In this document: in pieces, positions 11,975-24,583 of the stretch
Layout: the number at the start of each line of letters is the position of its first letter
Position numbering within the stretch: the first letter of the stretch is position 1
NCBI RefSeq assembly: GCF_029227915.1
Contig: NC_079878.1
Coordinates: 29,849,501-29,913,500 of the forward strand
DNA length: 64,000 nucleotides
Direction of reading: 5' to 3'
Origin: Hydractinia symbiolongicarpus
Lineage: Eukaryota > Cnidaria > Hydrozoa > Anthoathecata > Hydractiniidae
Made by a program: the position numbers and the translations under genes
The notes under the pieces: generated by a model
Seen by the model: the letters and a program-made list of their open reading frames with translations, nothing else
Databases searched by the model: none
What the model was told of the DNA's origin: nothing

Positions 11975-14900
11975 CATGAGACTTGTAGTTTTCAAAAAAG
12001 TTTTCATTCTTGATGAGACGCTTAATGAAAGGGGTTTAATCGCCGGCAAAGGAAAACCCACGATTTCCCGTAAATCCCGAGCTTGGCCCGTATAGTCGAA
12101 TGTATACAGAGAACGTACCCTGTGAGTAAACTCATTTCCAGAACGATTTTTTAAATTATTTTTCCACCACTAAAACGCATGAGACTTGTAGTTTTCAAAA
12201 AAGTTTTCATTCTTAATGAAACGCTTAATGAAAGGGGTTTAATCGCCGGCAAACGAAAACCCACGATTTCCCGTAAATCCCGGGCTTGGCCCGTATAGGC
12301 AAAAGTATACAAAGAAAGTACCCTGTGAGTACACTCATTTACCGAACGATTTTTTAAATTATTTTTCCACCACTAAAACGCATGAGACTTGTAGTTTTCA
12401 AAAAAAGTTTTCATTCTTGATGAGACGCTTAATGAAAGGGGTTTAATTGCCGGCAAACGAAAACCCACGATTTCCCGTAAATCTCGGGCTTGGCCCATAT
12501 AGTCGAATGTATACAAAGAAAGTACCCAGGGAGTAAACTCGTTTACCGAACGATTTTTTAAATTATTTTTCCACCACTAAAACGCATGAGACTTGTAGTT
12601 TTCAAAAAAATTTTCATTCTTGATGAGACGGTTAATGAAAGAGGTTTAATCGCCGGCAAACGAAACCCCACGATTTCCCGTAAATCCCGGGCTTGGCTCG
12701 TATAGTCGAATGTATACAAAGAAAGTACCCTGTGAGTAAACTTATTTACCGAACGATTTCTTAAATTACTTCTCCACCACTAAAACGCATGAGACTTGTA
12801 GTTTTCAAAAAAGTTTTCATTCTTGATGAGACGCTTAATGAAAGGGGTTTAATCGCCGGCAAACGAAAACCCACGATTTCCCTAAAATCCCGGGCTTGGC
12901 CCGTATAGGCAAAAGTATACAAAGAAAGTACCCAGGGAGTAAACTCATTTACCGAACGATTTTTTAAATTATTTTTCCACCACTAAAACGCATGAGACTT
13001 GTAGTTTTCAAAAAAGTTTTCATTCTTGATGAGACGCTTAATGAAAGGGGTTTAATCGCCGGCAAACGAAAACCCACGATTTCCCGTAAATCCCGGGCTT
13101 GGCCCGTATAGTCGAATGTATACAAAGAAAGTACCCTGTGAGTAAACTCATTTACCGAACGATTTTTTAAATTATTTTTCCACCACTAAAACGCATGAGA
13201 CTTGTAGTTTTCAAAAATGTTTTCATTTTTGATGAGACCCTGAATAAAAGAAGTTTAATCGCCGGCAAACGAAAACCTGCGATTTCCCGTAAATCCCGGG
13301 CTTGGCCCGTATAGTCGAATGTATACAAAGAAAGTACCCTGTGAGTAAACTCATTTACCCAACGATTTTTTAAATTATTTTTTCACTACTAAAACGCATA
13401 AGACTTGTACTTTTCAAAAATGTTTTCATTTTTGATGAGACCCTGAATAAAAGAAGTTTAATCGCCGGCAAACGAAAACCCGCGATTTCCCGTAAATCCC
13501 GGGCTTGGCCCGTATAGTCTAATGTATACATAGAAAGTACCCAGGGAGTAAACTCATTTACCGAACGATTTTTTAAATTATTTTTCCACCACTAAAACGC
13601 ATGAGACTTGTAGTTTTCAAAAAAGTTTTCATTCTTGATGAGACGCTTAATGAAAGGGGTTTAATCGCCGGCAAACGAAAACCCACGATTTCCCGTAAAT
13701 CCCGGGCTTGGCCCGTATAGTCGAATGTATACAAAGAAAGTACCCAGGGAGTAAACTCATTTACCGAACGATTTTTTAAATTATTTTTCCACCACTAAAA
13801 CGCATGAGACTTGTAGTTTTCAAAAAAGTTTTCATTCTTGATGAGACGCTTAATGAAAGGGGTTTAATCGCCGGCAAACGAAAACCCACGATTTCCCGTA
13901 AATCCCGGGCTTGGCCCGTATAGTCGAATGTATACAAAGAAAGTACCCTGTGAGTAAACTTATTTACCGAACGATTTTTTAAATTATTTTTCCACCACTA
14001 AAACGCATGAGACTTGTAGTTTTCAAAAATGTTTTCATTTTTGATGAGACCCTGAATAAAAGAAGTATAATCGCCGGCAAACGAAAACCCGCGATTTCCC
14101 GTAAATCCCGGGCTTGGCCCGTATAGTCGAATGTATACAAAGAAAGTACCCTGTGAGTAAACTCATTTCCAGAACATTTTTTAAATTATTTTTTCACTAC
14201 TAAAACGCATAAGACTTGTAGTTTTCAAAAATGTTTTCATTTTTGATGAGACCCTGAATAAAAGAAGTTTAATCGCCGGCAAACGAAAACCCACAATTTC
14301 TCGTAAATCCCGGGCTTGGCCCGTATAGTCGAATGTATACAAAGAAAGTACCCAGGGAGTAAACTCATTTACCGAACGATTTTTTAAATTATATTTCCAC
14401 CACTAAAACGCCTGAGACTTGTAGTTTTCAAAAAAGTTTTCATTCTTAATGAGACGCTTAATGAAAGGGGTTTAATCGCCGGCAAACGAAAACCCACGAT
14501 TTCCCGTAAATCCCGGTCTTGGCCCGTATAGTCGAATGTATACAAAGAAAGTACCCTGTGAGTAAACTCATTTCCAGAACGATTTTTTAAATTATTTTTT
14601 CACTACTAAAACGCATAAGACTTGTAGTTTTCAAAAATGTTTTCATTTTTGATGAGACCCTGAATAAAAGAAGTTTAATCGCCGGCAAACGAAAACCCGC
14701 GACTTCCCGTAAATCCCGGGCTTGGCCCGTATAGTCGAATGTATACATAGAAAGTACCCAGGGAGTAAACTCATTTACCGAACGATTTTTTAAATTATTT
14801 TTCCACCACTAAAACGCATGAGACTTGTAGTTTTCAAAAAAGTTTTCATTCTTGATGAGACCCTGAATAAAAGAAGTTTAATCGCCGGCAAACGAAAACC

Positions 14901-15426
14901 CGCGATTTCCCGTAAATCCCGGGCTTGGCCCGTATAGTCGAATGTATACAAAGAAAGTACCCTGTGAGTAAACTCATTTACCGAACGATTTTTTAAATTA
15001 TTTTTTCACTACTAAAACGCATAAGACTTGTAGTTTTCAAAAATGTTTTCATTTTTGATGAGACCCTGAATAAAAGAAGTTTAATCGCCGGCAAACGAAA
15101 ACCCGCGATTTCCCGTAAATCCCAGGCTTGGCCCGTATAGTCCAAGGTATACATAGAAAGTACCCAGGGAGTGAACTCATTTATCGAACGATTTTTTAAA
15201 TTATTTTTCCACCACTAAAACGCATGAGACTTGTAGTTTTCAAAAAAGTTTTCATTCTTGATGAGACGCTTAATGAAAGGGGTTTAATCGCCGGCAAACG
15301 ACAACCCACGATTTCCCGTAAATCCCGGGCTTGGCCCGTATAGTCGAATGTATACCAAGGAAAGTACCCAGGGAGTAAACTCATTTACCGAACGATTTTT
15401 TAAATTATTTTTCCACCACTAAAACG
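11975..15426 (+). repeat. A/B core, left part, weakly ordered
   Basis: Only class A and class B monomers and their recombinants occur here. Runs such as A-A-A-A-B and A-B-B alternate without a clear long period. Copies are more alike than in the first 12 kb. The variants GTATAGGCAAAAG (12296 and 12906) and TTATATTTCCACC (14391) mark individual monomers. The segment from about 14160 is the start of a block seen again near 18.3 and 32.8 kb. Confidence 0.8.
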
Positions 15427-15832
15427 CATGAGACTTGCAGTTTTCAAAAAAGTTTTCATTCTTGATGAGACGCTTAATGAAAGGGGTTTAATCGTCGGCA
15501 AACGAAAACCCACGATTTCCCGTAAATCCCGGGCTTGGCCCGTATAGTCGAATGTATACAAAGAAAGTACCCTGTGAGTAAACTCATTTCCAGAACGATT
15601 TTTTAAATTATTTTTTCGTTACTAAAACGCATAAGACTTGTAGTTTTCAAAAATGTTTTCATTTTTGATGAGACCCTGAATAAAAGAAGTTTAATCGCCG
15701 GCAAACGAAAACCCACGATTTCCCGTAAATCCCGGGCTTGGCCCGTATAGTCGAATGTATACAAAGAAAGTACCCAGGGAGTAAACTCATTTAACGAACG
15801 ATTTTTTAAATTATTTTTCCACCACTAAAACG

Positions 15833-15999
15833 CATGAGACTTGTAGTTTTCAAAAAAGTTTTCATTCTTGATGAGACGCCTAATGAAAGGGGTTTAATCG
15901 CCGCTTGGCCCGTATAGTCGAATGTATACAAAGAAAGTACCCAGGGAGTAAACTCATTTACCGAACGATTTTTTAAATTATTTTTCCACCACTAAAACG
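15833..15999 (+). repeat. Truncated monomer, 167 bp (36 bp deletion), copy 1
   Basis: The sequence passes directly from TTTAATCGCCG to CTTGGCCCG, skipping the 36 bases that normally hold GCAAACG to CCCGGG. The GCCGGC and CCCGGG sites are both lost while the CENP-B-like motif is kept. The same breakpoint occurs in three other copies. Confidence 0.9.
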
Positions 16000-17216
16000 C
16001 ATGAGACTTGTAGTTTTCAAAAAAGTTTTCATTCTTGATGAGACGCTTAATGAAAGGGGTTTAATCGCCGGCAAACGAAAACCCACGATTTCCCGTAAAT
16101 CCCGGGCTTGGCCCGTATAGTCGAATGTATACAAAGAAAGTACCCTGTGAGTAAACTCATTTCCAGAACGATTTTTTAAATTATTTTTTCACTACTAAAA
16201 CGCATAAGACTTTTAGTTTTCAAAAATGTTTTCATTTTTGATGAGACCCTGAATAAAAGAAGTTTAATCGCCGGCAAACGAAAACCCGCGACTTCCCGTA
16301 AATCCCGGGCTTGGCCCGTATAGTCGAATGTATACAAAGAAAGTACCCAGGGAGTAAACTCATTTACAGAACGATTTTTTAAATTATTTTTTCACTACTA
16401 AAACGCATAAGACTTGTAGTTTTCAAAAATGTTTTCATTTTTGATGAGACCCTGAATAAAAGAAGTTTAATCGCCAACAAACGAAAACCCGCGATTTCCC
16501 GTAAATCCCGGGCTTGGCCCGTATAGTCGAATGTATACATAGAAAGTACCCAGGGAGTAAACTCATTTACCGAACGATTTTTTAAATTATTTTTTCACTA
16601 CTAAAACGCATAAGACTTGTAGTTTTCAAAAATGTTTTCATTTTTGATGAGACCCTGAATAAAAGAAGTTTAATCGCCGGCAAACGAAAACCCGCGATTT
16701 CCCGTAAATCCCGGGCTTGGCCCGTATAGTCGAATGTATACATAGAAAGTACCCAGGGAGTAAACTCATTTACCGAACGATTTTTTAAATTATTTTTCCA
16801 CCACTAAAACGCATGAGACTTGTAGTTTTCAAAAAAGTTTTCATTCTTGATGAGACGCTTAATGAAAGGGGTTTAATCGCCGGCAAACGAAAACCCACGA
16901 TTTCCCATAAATCCCGGGCTTGGCCCGTATAGTCGAATGTATACAAAGAAAGTACCCAGGGAGTAAACTCATTTACCGAACGATTTTTAAATTATTTTTC
17001 CACCACTAAAACGCATGAGACTTGTAGTTTTCAAAAAAGTTTTCATTCTTGATGAGACGCTTAATGAAAGGGGTTTAATCGCCGGCGAACGAAAACCCAC
17101 GATTTCCCGTAAATCCCGGGCTTGGCCCGTATAGTCGAATGTATACAAAGAAAGTACCCTGTGAGTAAACTCATTTCCAGAACGATTTTTTAAATTATTT
17201 TTTCACTACTAAAACG

Positions 17217-17276
17217 CATAAGACTTGTAGTTTTCAAAAAAAAGATTTTTTAAATTATTTTTTCACTACTAAAACG
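17217..17276 (+). repeat. 60 bp monomer fragment, copy 1
   Basis: CATAAGACTTGTAG repeats after only 60 bp. The fragment runs CATAAG, TTTTC, a run of eight A, then directly GATTTTTTAAATT and the normal monomer end. It lacks the central 143 bases, including the CENP-B-like motif and all G/C-rich sequence. Confidence 0.9.
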
Positions 17277-17682
17277 CATAAGACTTGTAGTTTTCAAAAA
17301 TGTTTTCATTTTTGATGAGACCCTGAATAAAAGAAGTTTAATCGCCGGCAAACGAAAACCCGCGATTTCCCGTAAATCCCGGGCTTGGCCCGTATAGTCG
17401 AATGTATACATAGAAAGTACCCAGGGAGTAAACTCATTTACCGAACGATTTTTTAAATTATTTTTCCACCACTAAAACGCATGAGACTTGTAGTTTTAAA
17501 AAAAGTTTTCATTCTTGATGAGACGCTTAATGAAAAGGGTTTAATTGCCGGCAAACGAAAACCCACGATTTCCCGTAAATCCCGGGCTTGGCCCGTATAG
17601 TCGAATGTATACAAAGAAAGTACCCTGTGAGTAAACTCATTTCCAGAACGATTTTTTAAATTATTTTTTCACTACTAAAACG

Positions 17683-17742
17683 CATAAGACTTGTAGTTTT
17701 CAAAAAAAAGATTTTTTAAATTATTTTTTCACTACTAAAACG
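17683..17742 (+). repeat. 60 bp monomer fragment, copy 2
   Basis: Same junction as copy 1, 466 bp downstream (fragment + B + A). The 466 bp block is thus a tandem duplication, 17217-17682 and 17683-18148. Confidence 0.9.
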
Positions 17743-20178
17743 CATAAGACTTGTAGTTTTCAAAAATGTTTTCATTTTTGATGAGACCCTGAATAAAAGA
17801 AGTTTAATCGCCGGCAAACGAAAACCCGCGATTTCCCGTAAATCCCGGGCTTGGCCCGTATAGTCGAATGTATACATAGAAAGTACCCAGGGAGTAAACT
17901 CATTTACCGAACGATTTTTTAAATTATTTTTCCACCACTAAAACGCATGAGACTTGTAGTTTTAAAAAAAGTTTTCATTCTTGATGAGACGCTTAATGAA
18001 AGGGGTTTAATCGCCGGCAAACGAAAACCCACGATTTCCCGTAAATCCCGGGCTTGGCCCGTATAGTCGAATGTATACAAAGAAAGTACCCAGGGAGTAA
18101 ACTCATTTACCGAACGATTTTTTAAATTATTTTTCCACCACTAAAACGCATGAGACTTGTAGTTTTCAAAATAGTTTTCATTGTTGATGAGACGCTTAAT
18201 GAAAAGGGTTTAATTGCCGGCAAACGAAAACCCACGATTTCCCGTAAATCCCGGGCTTGGCCCGTATAGTCGAATGTATACAAAGAAAGTACCCTGTGAG
18301 TAAACTCATTTCCAGAACGATTTTTTAAATTATTTTTTCACTACTAAAACGCATAAGACTTGTAGTTTTCAAAAATGTTTTCATTTTTGATGAGACCCTG
18401 AATAAAAGAAGTTTAATCGCCGGCAAACGAAAACCCACGATTTCTCGTAAATCCTGGGCTTGGCCCGTATAGTCGAATGTATACAAAGAAAGTACCCAGG
18501 GAGTAAACTCATTTACCGAACGATTTTTTAAATTATATTTCCACCACTAAAACGCATGAGACTTGTAGTTTTCAAAAAAGTTTTCATTCTTAATGAGACG
18601 CTTAATGAAAGGGGTTTAATCGCCGGCAAACGAAAACCCACGATTTCCCGTAAATCCCGGGCTTGGCCCGTATAGTCGAATGTATACAAAGAAAGTACCC
18701 TGTGAGTAAACTCATTTCCAGAACGATTTTTTAAATTATTTTTTCACTACTAAAACGCATAAGACTTGTAGTTTTCAAAAATGTTTTCATTTTTGATGAG
18801 ACCCTGAATAAAAGAAGTTTAATCGCCGGCAAACGAAAACCCGCGACTTCCCGTAAATCCCGGGCTTGGCCCGTATAGTCGAATGTATACATAGAAAGTA
18901 CCCAGGGAGTAAACTCATTTACCGAACGATTTTTTAAATTATTTTTTCACTACTAAAACGCATAAGACTTGTAGTTTTCAAAAATGTTTTCATTCTTGAT
19001 GAGACCCTGAATAAAAGAAGTTTAATCGCCGGCAAACGAAAACCCGCGACTTCCCGTAAATCCCGGGCTTGGCCCGTATAGTCGAATGTATACATAGAAA
19101 GTACCCAGGGAGTAAACTCATTTACCGAACGATTTTTTAAATTATTTTTCCACCACTAAAACGCATGAGACTTGTAGTTTTCAAAAAAGTTTTCATTCTT
19201 GATGAGACCCTGAATAAAAGAAGTTTAATCGCCGGCAAACGAAAACCCGCGATTTCCCGTAAATCCCGGGCTTGGCCCGTATAGTCGAATGTATACAAAA
19301 AAGTACCCTGTGAGTAAACTCATTTACCGAACGATTTTTTAAATTATTTTTTCACTACTAAAACGCATAAGACTTGTAGTTTTCAAAAATGTTTTCATTT
19401 TTGATGAGACCCTGAATAAAAGAAGTTTAATCGCCGGCAAACGAAAACCCGCGATTTCCCGTAAATCCCAGGCTTGGCCCGTATAGTCCAAGGTATACAT
19501 AGAAAGTACCCAGGGAGTGAACTCATTTATCGAACGATTTTTTAAATTATTTTTCCACCACTAAAACGCATGAGACTTGTAGTTTTCAAAAAAGTTTTCA
19601 TTCTTGATGAGACGCTTAATGAAAGGGGTTTAATCGCCGGCAAACGACAACCCACGATTTCCCGTAAATCCCGGGCTTGGCCCGTATAGTCGAATGTATA
19701 CCAAGGAAAGTACCCAGGGAGTAAACTCATTTACCGAACGATTTTTTAAATTATTTTTCCACCACTAAAACGCATGAGACTTGCAGTTTTCAAAAAAGTT
19801 TTCATTCTTGATGAGACGCTTAATGAAAGGGGTTTAATCGTCGGCAAACGAAAACCCACGATTTCCCGTAAATCCCGGGCTTGGCCCGTATAGTCGAATG
19901 TATACAAAGAAAGTACCCTGTGAGTAAACTCATTTCCAGAACGATTTTTTAAATTATTTTTTCGTTACTAAAACGCATAAGACTTGTAGTTTTCAAAAAT
20001 GTTTTCATTTTTGATGAGACCCTGAATAAAAGAAGTTTAATCGCCGGCAAACGAAAACCCACGATTTCCCGTAAATCCCGGGCTTGGCCCGTATAGTCGA
20101 ATGTATACAAAGAAAGTACCCAGGGAGTAAACTCATTTAACGAACGATTTTTTAAATTATTTTTCCACCACTAAAACG

Positions 20179-20345
20179 CATGAGACTTGTAGTTTTCAAA
20201 AAAGTTTTCATTCTTGATGAGACGCCTAATGAAAGGGGTTTAATCGCCGCTTGGCCCGTATAGTCGAATGTATACAAAGAAAGTACCCAGGGAGTAAACT
20301 CATTTACCGAACGATTTTTTAAATTATTTTTCCACCACTAAAACG
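20179..20345 (+). repeat. Truncated monomer, 167 bp, copy 2
   Basis: Identical breakpoint to the unit at 15833, including the linked variant GACGCCTAATG, 4346 bp downstream. It marks long-range unit 2. Confidence 0.9.
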
Positions 20346-21765
20346 CATGAGACTTGTAGTTTTCAAAAAAGTTTTCATTCTTGATGAGACGCTTAATGAA
20401 AGGGGTTTAATCGCCGGCAAACGAAAACCCACGATTTCCCGTAAATCCCGGGCTTGGCCCGTATAGTCGAATGTATACAAAGAAAGTACCCTGTGAGTAA
20501 ACTCATTTCCAGAACGATTTTTTAAATTATTTTTTCACTACTAAAACGCATAAGACTTGTAGTTTTCAAAAATGTTTTCATTTTTGATGAGACCCTGAAT
20601 AAAAGAAGTTTAATCGCCGGCAAACGAAAACCCGCGACTTCCCGTAAATCCCGGGCTTGGCCCGTATAGTCGAATGTATACAAAGAAAGTACCCAGGGAG
20701 TAAACTCATTTACAGAACGATTTTTTAAATTATTTTTTCACTACTAAAACGCATAAGACTTGTAGTTTTCAAAAATGTTTTCATTTTTGATGAGACCCTG
20801 AATAAAAGAAGTTTAATCGCCAACAAACGAAAACCCGCGATTTCCCGTAAATCCCGGGCTTGGCCCGTATAGTCGAATGTATACATAGAAAGTACCCAGG
20901 GAGTAAACTCATTTACCGAACGATTTTTTAAATTATTTTTCCACCACTAAAACGCATGAGACTTGTAGTTTTCAAAAAAGTTTTCATTGTTGATGAGACA
21001 CTTAATGAAAGGGGTTTAATCGCCGGCAAACAAAAACCCACGATTTCCCGTAAATCCCGGGCTTGGCCCGTATAGTCGAATGTATACAAAGAAAGCACCT
21101 TGTGAGTAAACTCATTTACCGAACGATTTTTTAAATTATTTTTTCACTACTAAAACGCATAAGACTTGTAGTTTTCAAAAATGTTTTCATTTTTGATGAG
21201 ACCCTGAATAAAAGAAGTTTAATCGCCGGCAAACGAAAACCCGCGATTTCCCGTAAATCCCGGGCTTGGCCCGTATAGTCGAATGTATACATAGAAAGTA
21301 CCCAGGGAGTAAACTCATTTAACGAACGATTTTTTAAATTATTTTTCCACCACTAAAACGCATGAGACTTGTAGTTTTCAAAAAAGTTTTCATTCTTGAT
21401 GAGACGCTTAATGAAAGGGGTTTAATCGCCGGCAAACGAAAACCCACGATTTCCCGTAAATCCCGGGCTTGGCCCGTATAGTCGAATGTATACAAAGAAA
21501 GTACCCAGGGAGTAAACTCATTTACCGAACGATTTTTAAATTATTTTTCCACCACTAAAACGCATGAGACTTGTAGTTTTCAAAAAAGTTTTCATTCTTG
21601 ATGAGACGCTTAATGAAAGGGGTTTAATCGCCGGCGAACGAAAACCCACGATTTCCCGTAAATCCCGGGCTTGGCCCGTATAGTCGAATGTATACAAAGA
21701 AAGTACCCTGTGAGTAAACTCATTTCCAGAACGATTTTTTAAATTATTTTTTCACTACTAAAACG

Positions 21766-21825
21766 CATAAGACTTGTAGTTTTCAAAAAAAAGATTTTTT
21801 AAATTATTTTTTCACTACTAAAACG
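21766..21825 (+). repeat. 60 bp monomer fragment, copy 3
   Basis: Same A-run to GATTTTTT junction, in long-range unit 2. Confidence 0.9.
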
Positions 21826-22434
21826 CATAAGACTTGTAGTTTTCAAAAATGTTTTCATTTTTGATGAGACCCTGAATAAAAGAAGTTTAATCGCCGGCAA
21901 ACGAAAACCCGCGATTTCCCGTAAATCCCGGGCTTGGCCCGTATAGTCGAATGTATACATAGAAAGTACCCAGGGAGTAAACTCATTTACCGAACGATTT
22001 TTTAAATTATTTTTCCACCACTAAAACGCATGAGACTTGTAGTTTTAAAAAAAGTTTTCATTCTTGATGAGACGCTTAATGAAAGGGGTTTAATCGCCGG
22101 CAAACGAAAACCCACGATTTCCCGTAAATCCCGGGCTTGGCCCGTATAGTCGAATGTATACAAAGAAAGTACCCAGGGAGTAAACTCATTTACCGAACGA
22201 TTTTTTAAATTATTTTTCCACCACTAAAACGCATGAGACTTGTAGTTTTCAAAATATTTTTCATTGTTGATGAGACGCTTAATGAAAAGGGTTTAATTGC
22301 CGGCAAACGAAAACCCACGATTTCCCGTAAATCCCGGGCTTGGCCCGTATAGTCGAATGTATACAAAGAAAGTACCCTGTGAGTAAACTCATTTCCAGAA
22401 CGATTTTTTAAATTATTTTTTCACTACTAAAACG

Positions 22435-22494
22435 CATAAGACTTGTAGTTTTCAAAAAAAAGATTTTTTAAATTATTTTTTCACTACTAAAACG
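22435..22494 (+). repeat. 60 bp monomer fragment, copy 4
   Basis: Same junction, 669 bp after copy 3 (fragment + B + A + A). Confidence 0.9.
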
Positions 22495-24523
22495 CATAAG
22501 ACTTGTAGTTTTCAAAAATGTTTTCATTTTTGATGAGACCCTGAATAAAAGAAGTTTAATCGCCGGCAAACGAAAACCCGCGATTTCCCGTAAATCCCGG
22601 GCTTGGCCCGTATAGTCGAATGTATATATAGAAAGTACCCAGGGAGTAAACTCATTTACCGAACGATTTTTTAAATTATTTTTCCACCACTAAAACGCAT
22701 GAGACTTGTAGTTTTAAAAAAAGTTTTCATTCTTGATGAGACGCTTAATGAAAGGGGTTTAATCGCCGGCAAACGAAAACCCACGATTTCCCGTAAATCC
22801 CGGGCTTGGCCCGTATAGTCGAATGTATACAAAGAAAGTACCCAGGGAGTAAACTCATTTACCGAACGATTTTTTAAATTATTTTTCCACCACTAAAACG
22901 CATGAGACTTGTAGTTTTCAAAATAGTTTTCATTGTTGATGAGACGCTTAATGAAAAGGGTTTAATTGCCGGCAAACGAAAACCCACGATTTCCCGTAAA
23001 TCCCGGGCTTGGCCCGTATAGTCGAATGTATACAAAGAAAGTACCCTGTGAGTAAACTCATTTCCAGAACGATTTTTTAAATTATTTTTTCACTACTAAA
23101 ACGCATAAGACTTGTAGTTTTCTAAAATGTTTTCATTTTTGATGAGACCCTGAATAAAAGAAGTTTAATCGCCGGCAAACGAAAACCCACGATTTCTCGT
23201 AAATCCCGGGCTTGGCCCGTATAGTCGAATGTATACAAAGAAAGTACCCAGGGAGTAAACTCATTTACCGAACGATTTTTTAAATTATATTTCCACCACT
23301 AAAACGCATGAGACTTGTAGTTTTCAAAAAAGTTTTCATTCTTAATGAGACGCTTAATGAAAGGGGTTTAATCGCCGGCAAACGAAAACCCACGATTTCC
23401 CGTAAATCCCGGGCTTGGCCCGTATAGTCGAATGTATACAAAGAAAGTACCCTGTGAGTAAACTCATTTCCAGACCGATTTTTTAAATTATTTTTTCACT
23501 ACTAAAACGCATAAGACTTGTAGTTTTCAAAAATGTTTTCATTTTTGATGAGACCCTGAATAAAAGAAGTTTAATCGCCGGCAAACGAAAGCCCGCGACT
23601 TCCCGTAAATCCCGGGCTTGGCCCGTATAGTCGAATGTATACATAGAAAGTACCCAGGGAGTAAACTCATTTACCGAACGATTTTTTAAATTATTTTTCC
23701 ACCACTAAAACGCATGAGACTTGTAGTTTTCAAAAAAGTTTTCATTCTTGATGAGACCCTGAATAAAAGAAGTTTAATCGCCGGCAAACGAAAACCCGCG
23801 ATTTCCCGTAAATCCCGGGCTTGGCCCGTATAGTCGAATGTATACATAGAAAGTACCCAGGGAGTAAACTCATTTACCGAACGATTTTTTAAATTATTTT
23901 TCCACCACTAAAACGCATGAGACTTGTAGTTTTCAAAAAAGTTTTCATTCTTGATGAGACCCTGAATAAAAGAAGTTTAATCGCCGGCAAACGAAAACCC
24001 GCGATTTCCCGTAAATCCCGGGCTTGGCCCGTATAGTCGAATGTATACATAGAAAGTACCCAGGGAGTAAACTCATTTACCGAACGATTTTTTAAATTAT
24101 TTTTCCACCACTAAAACGCATGAGACTTGTAGTTTTCAAAAAAGTTTTCATTCTTGATGAGACGCTTAATGAAAGGGGTTTAATCGCCGGCAAACGAAAA
24201 CCCACGATTTCCCGTAAATCCCGGGCTTGGCCCGTATAGTCGAATGTATACAAAGAAAGTACCCAGGGAGTAAACTCATTTACCGAACGATTTTTTAAAT
24301 TATTTTTCCACCACTAAAACGCATGAGACTTGTAGTTTTCAAAAAAGTTTTCATTCTTGATGAGACGCTTAACGAAAGGGGTTTAATCGCCGGCAAACGA
24401 AACCCACGATTTCCCGTAAATCCCGGGCTTGGCCCGTATAGTCGAATGTATACAAAGAAAGTACCCTGTGAGTAAACTCATTTCCAGAACGATTTTTTAA
24501 ATTATTTTTTCACTACTAAAACG

Positions 24524-24583
24524 CATAAGACTTGTAGTTTTCAAAAAAAAGATTTTTTAAATTATTTTTTCACTACTAAAACG
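24524..24583 (+). repeat. 60 bp monomer fragment, copy 5
   Basis: Same junction, 2089 bp after copy 4. The preceding A monomer has a one-base deletion (ACGAAACCCACG). Confidence 0.9.

Larger units (their letters stand above)
15427..19772 (+). repeat. Long-range repeat unit 1 (4346 bp)
   Basis: The order of marked monomers is A with ACTTGCAG, B preceded by TTTTTTCGTTAC, the 167 bp deletion monomer, A, B, and B with CGCCAACAAACG. Later come the two 60 bp fragments, the TTATATTTCCACC monomer end at 18535 and the GTCCAAGGTATACATAG monomer at 19487. The same markers recur at a lag of exactly 4346 bp (GTCCAAGG 15141 and 19487, deletion junction 15901 and 20247). The compared stretch 15223-16600 differs from its partner by very few bases by eye, so the duplication is recent. 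Confidence 0.8.
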
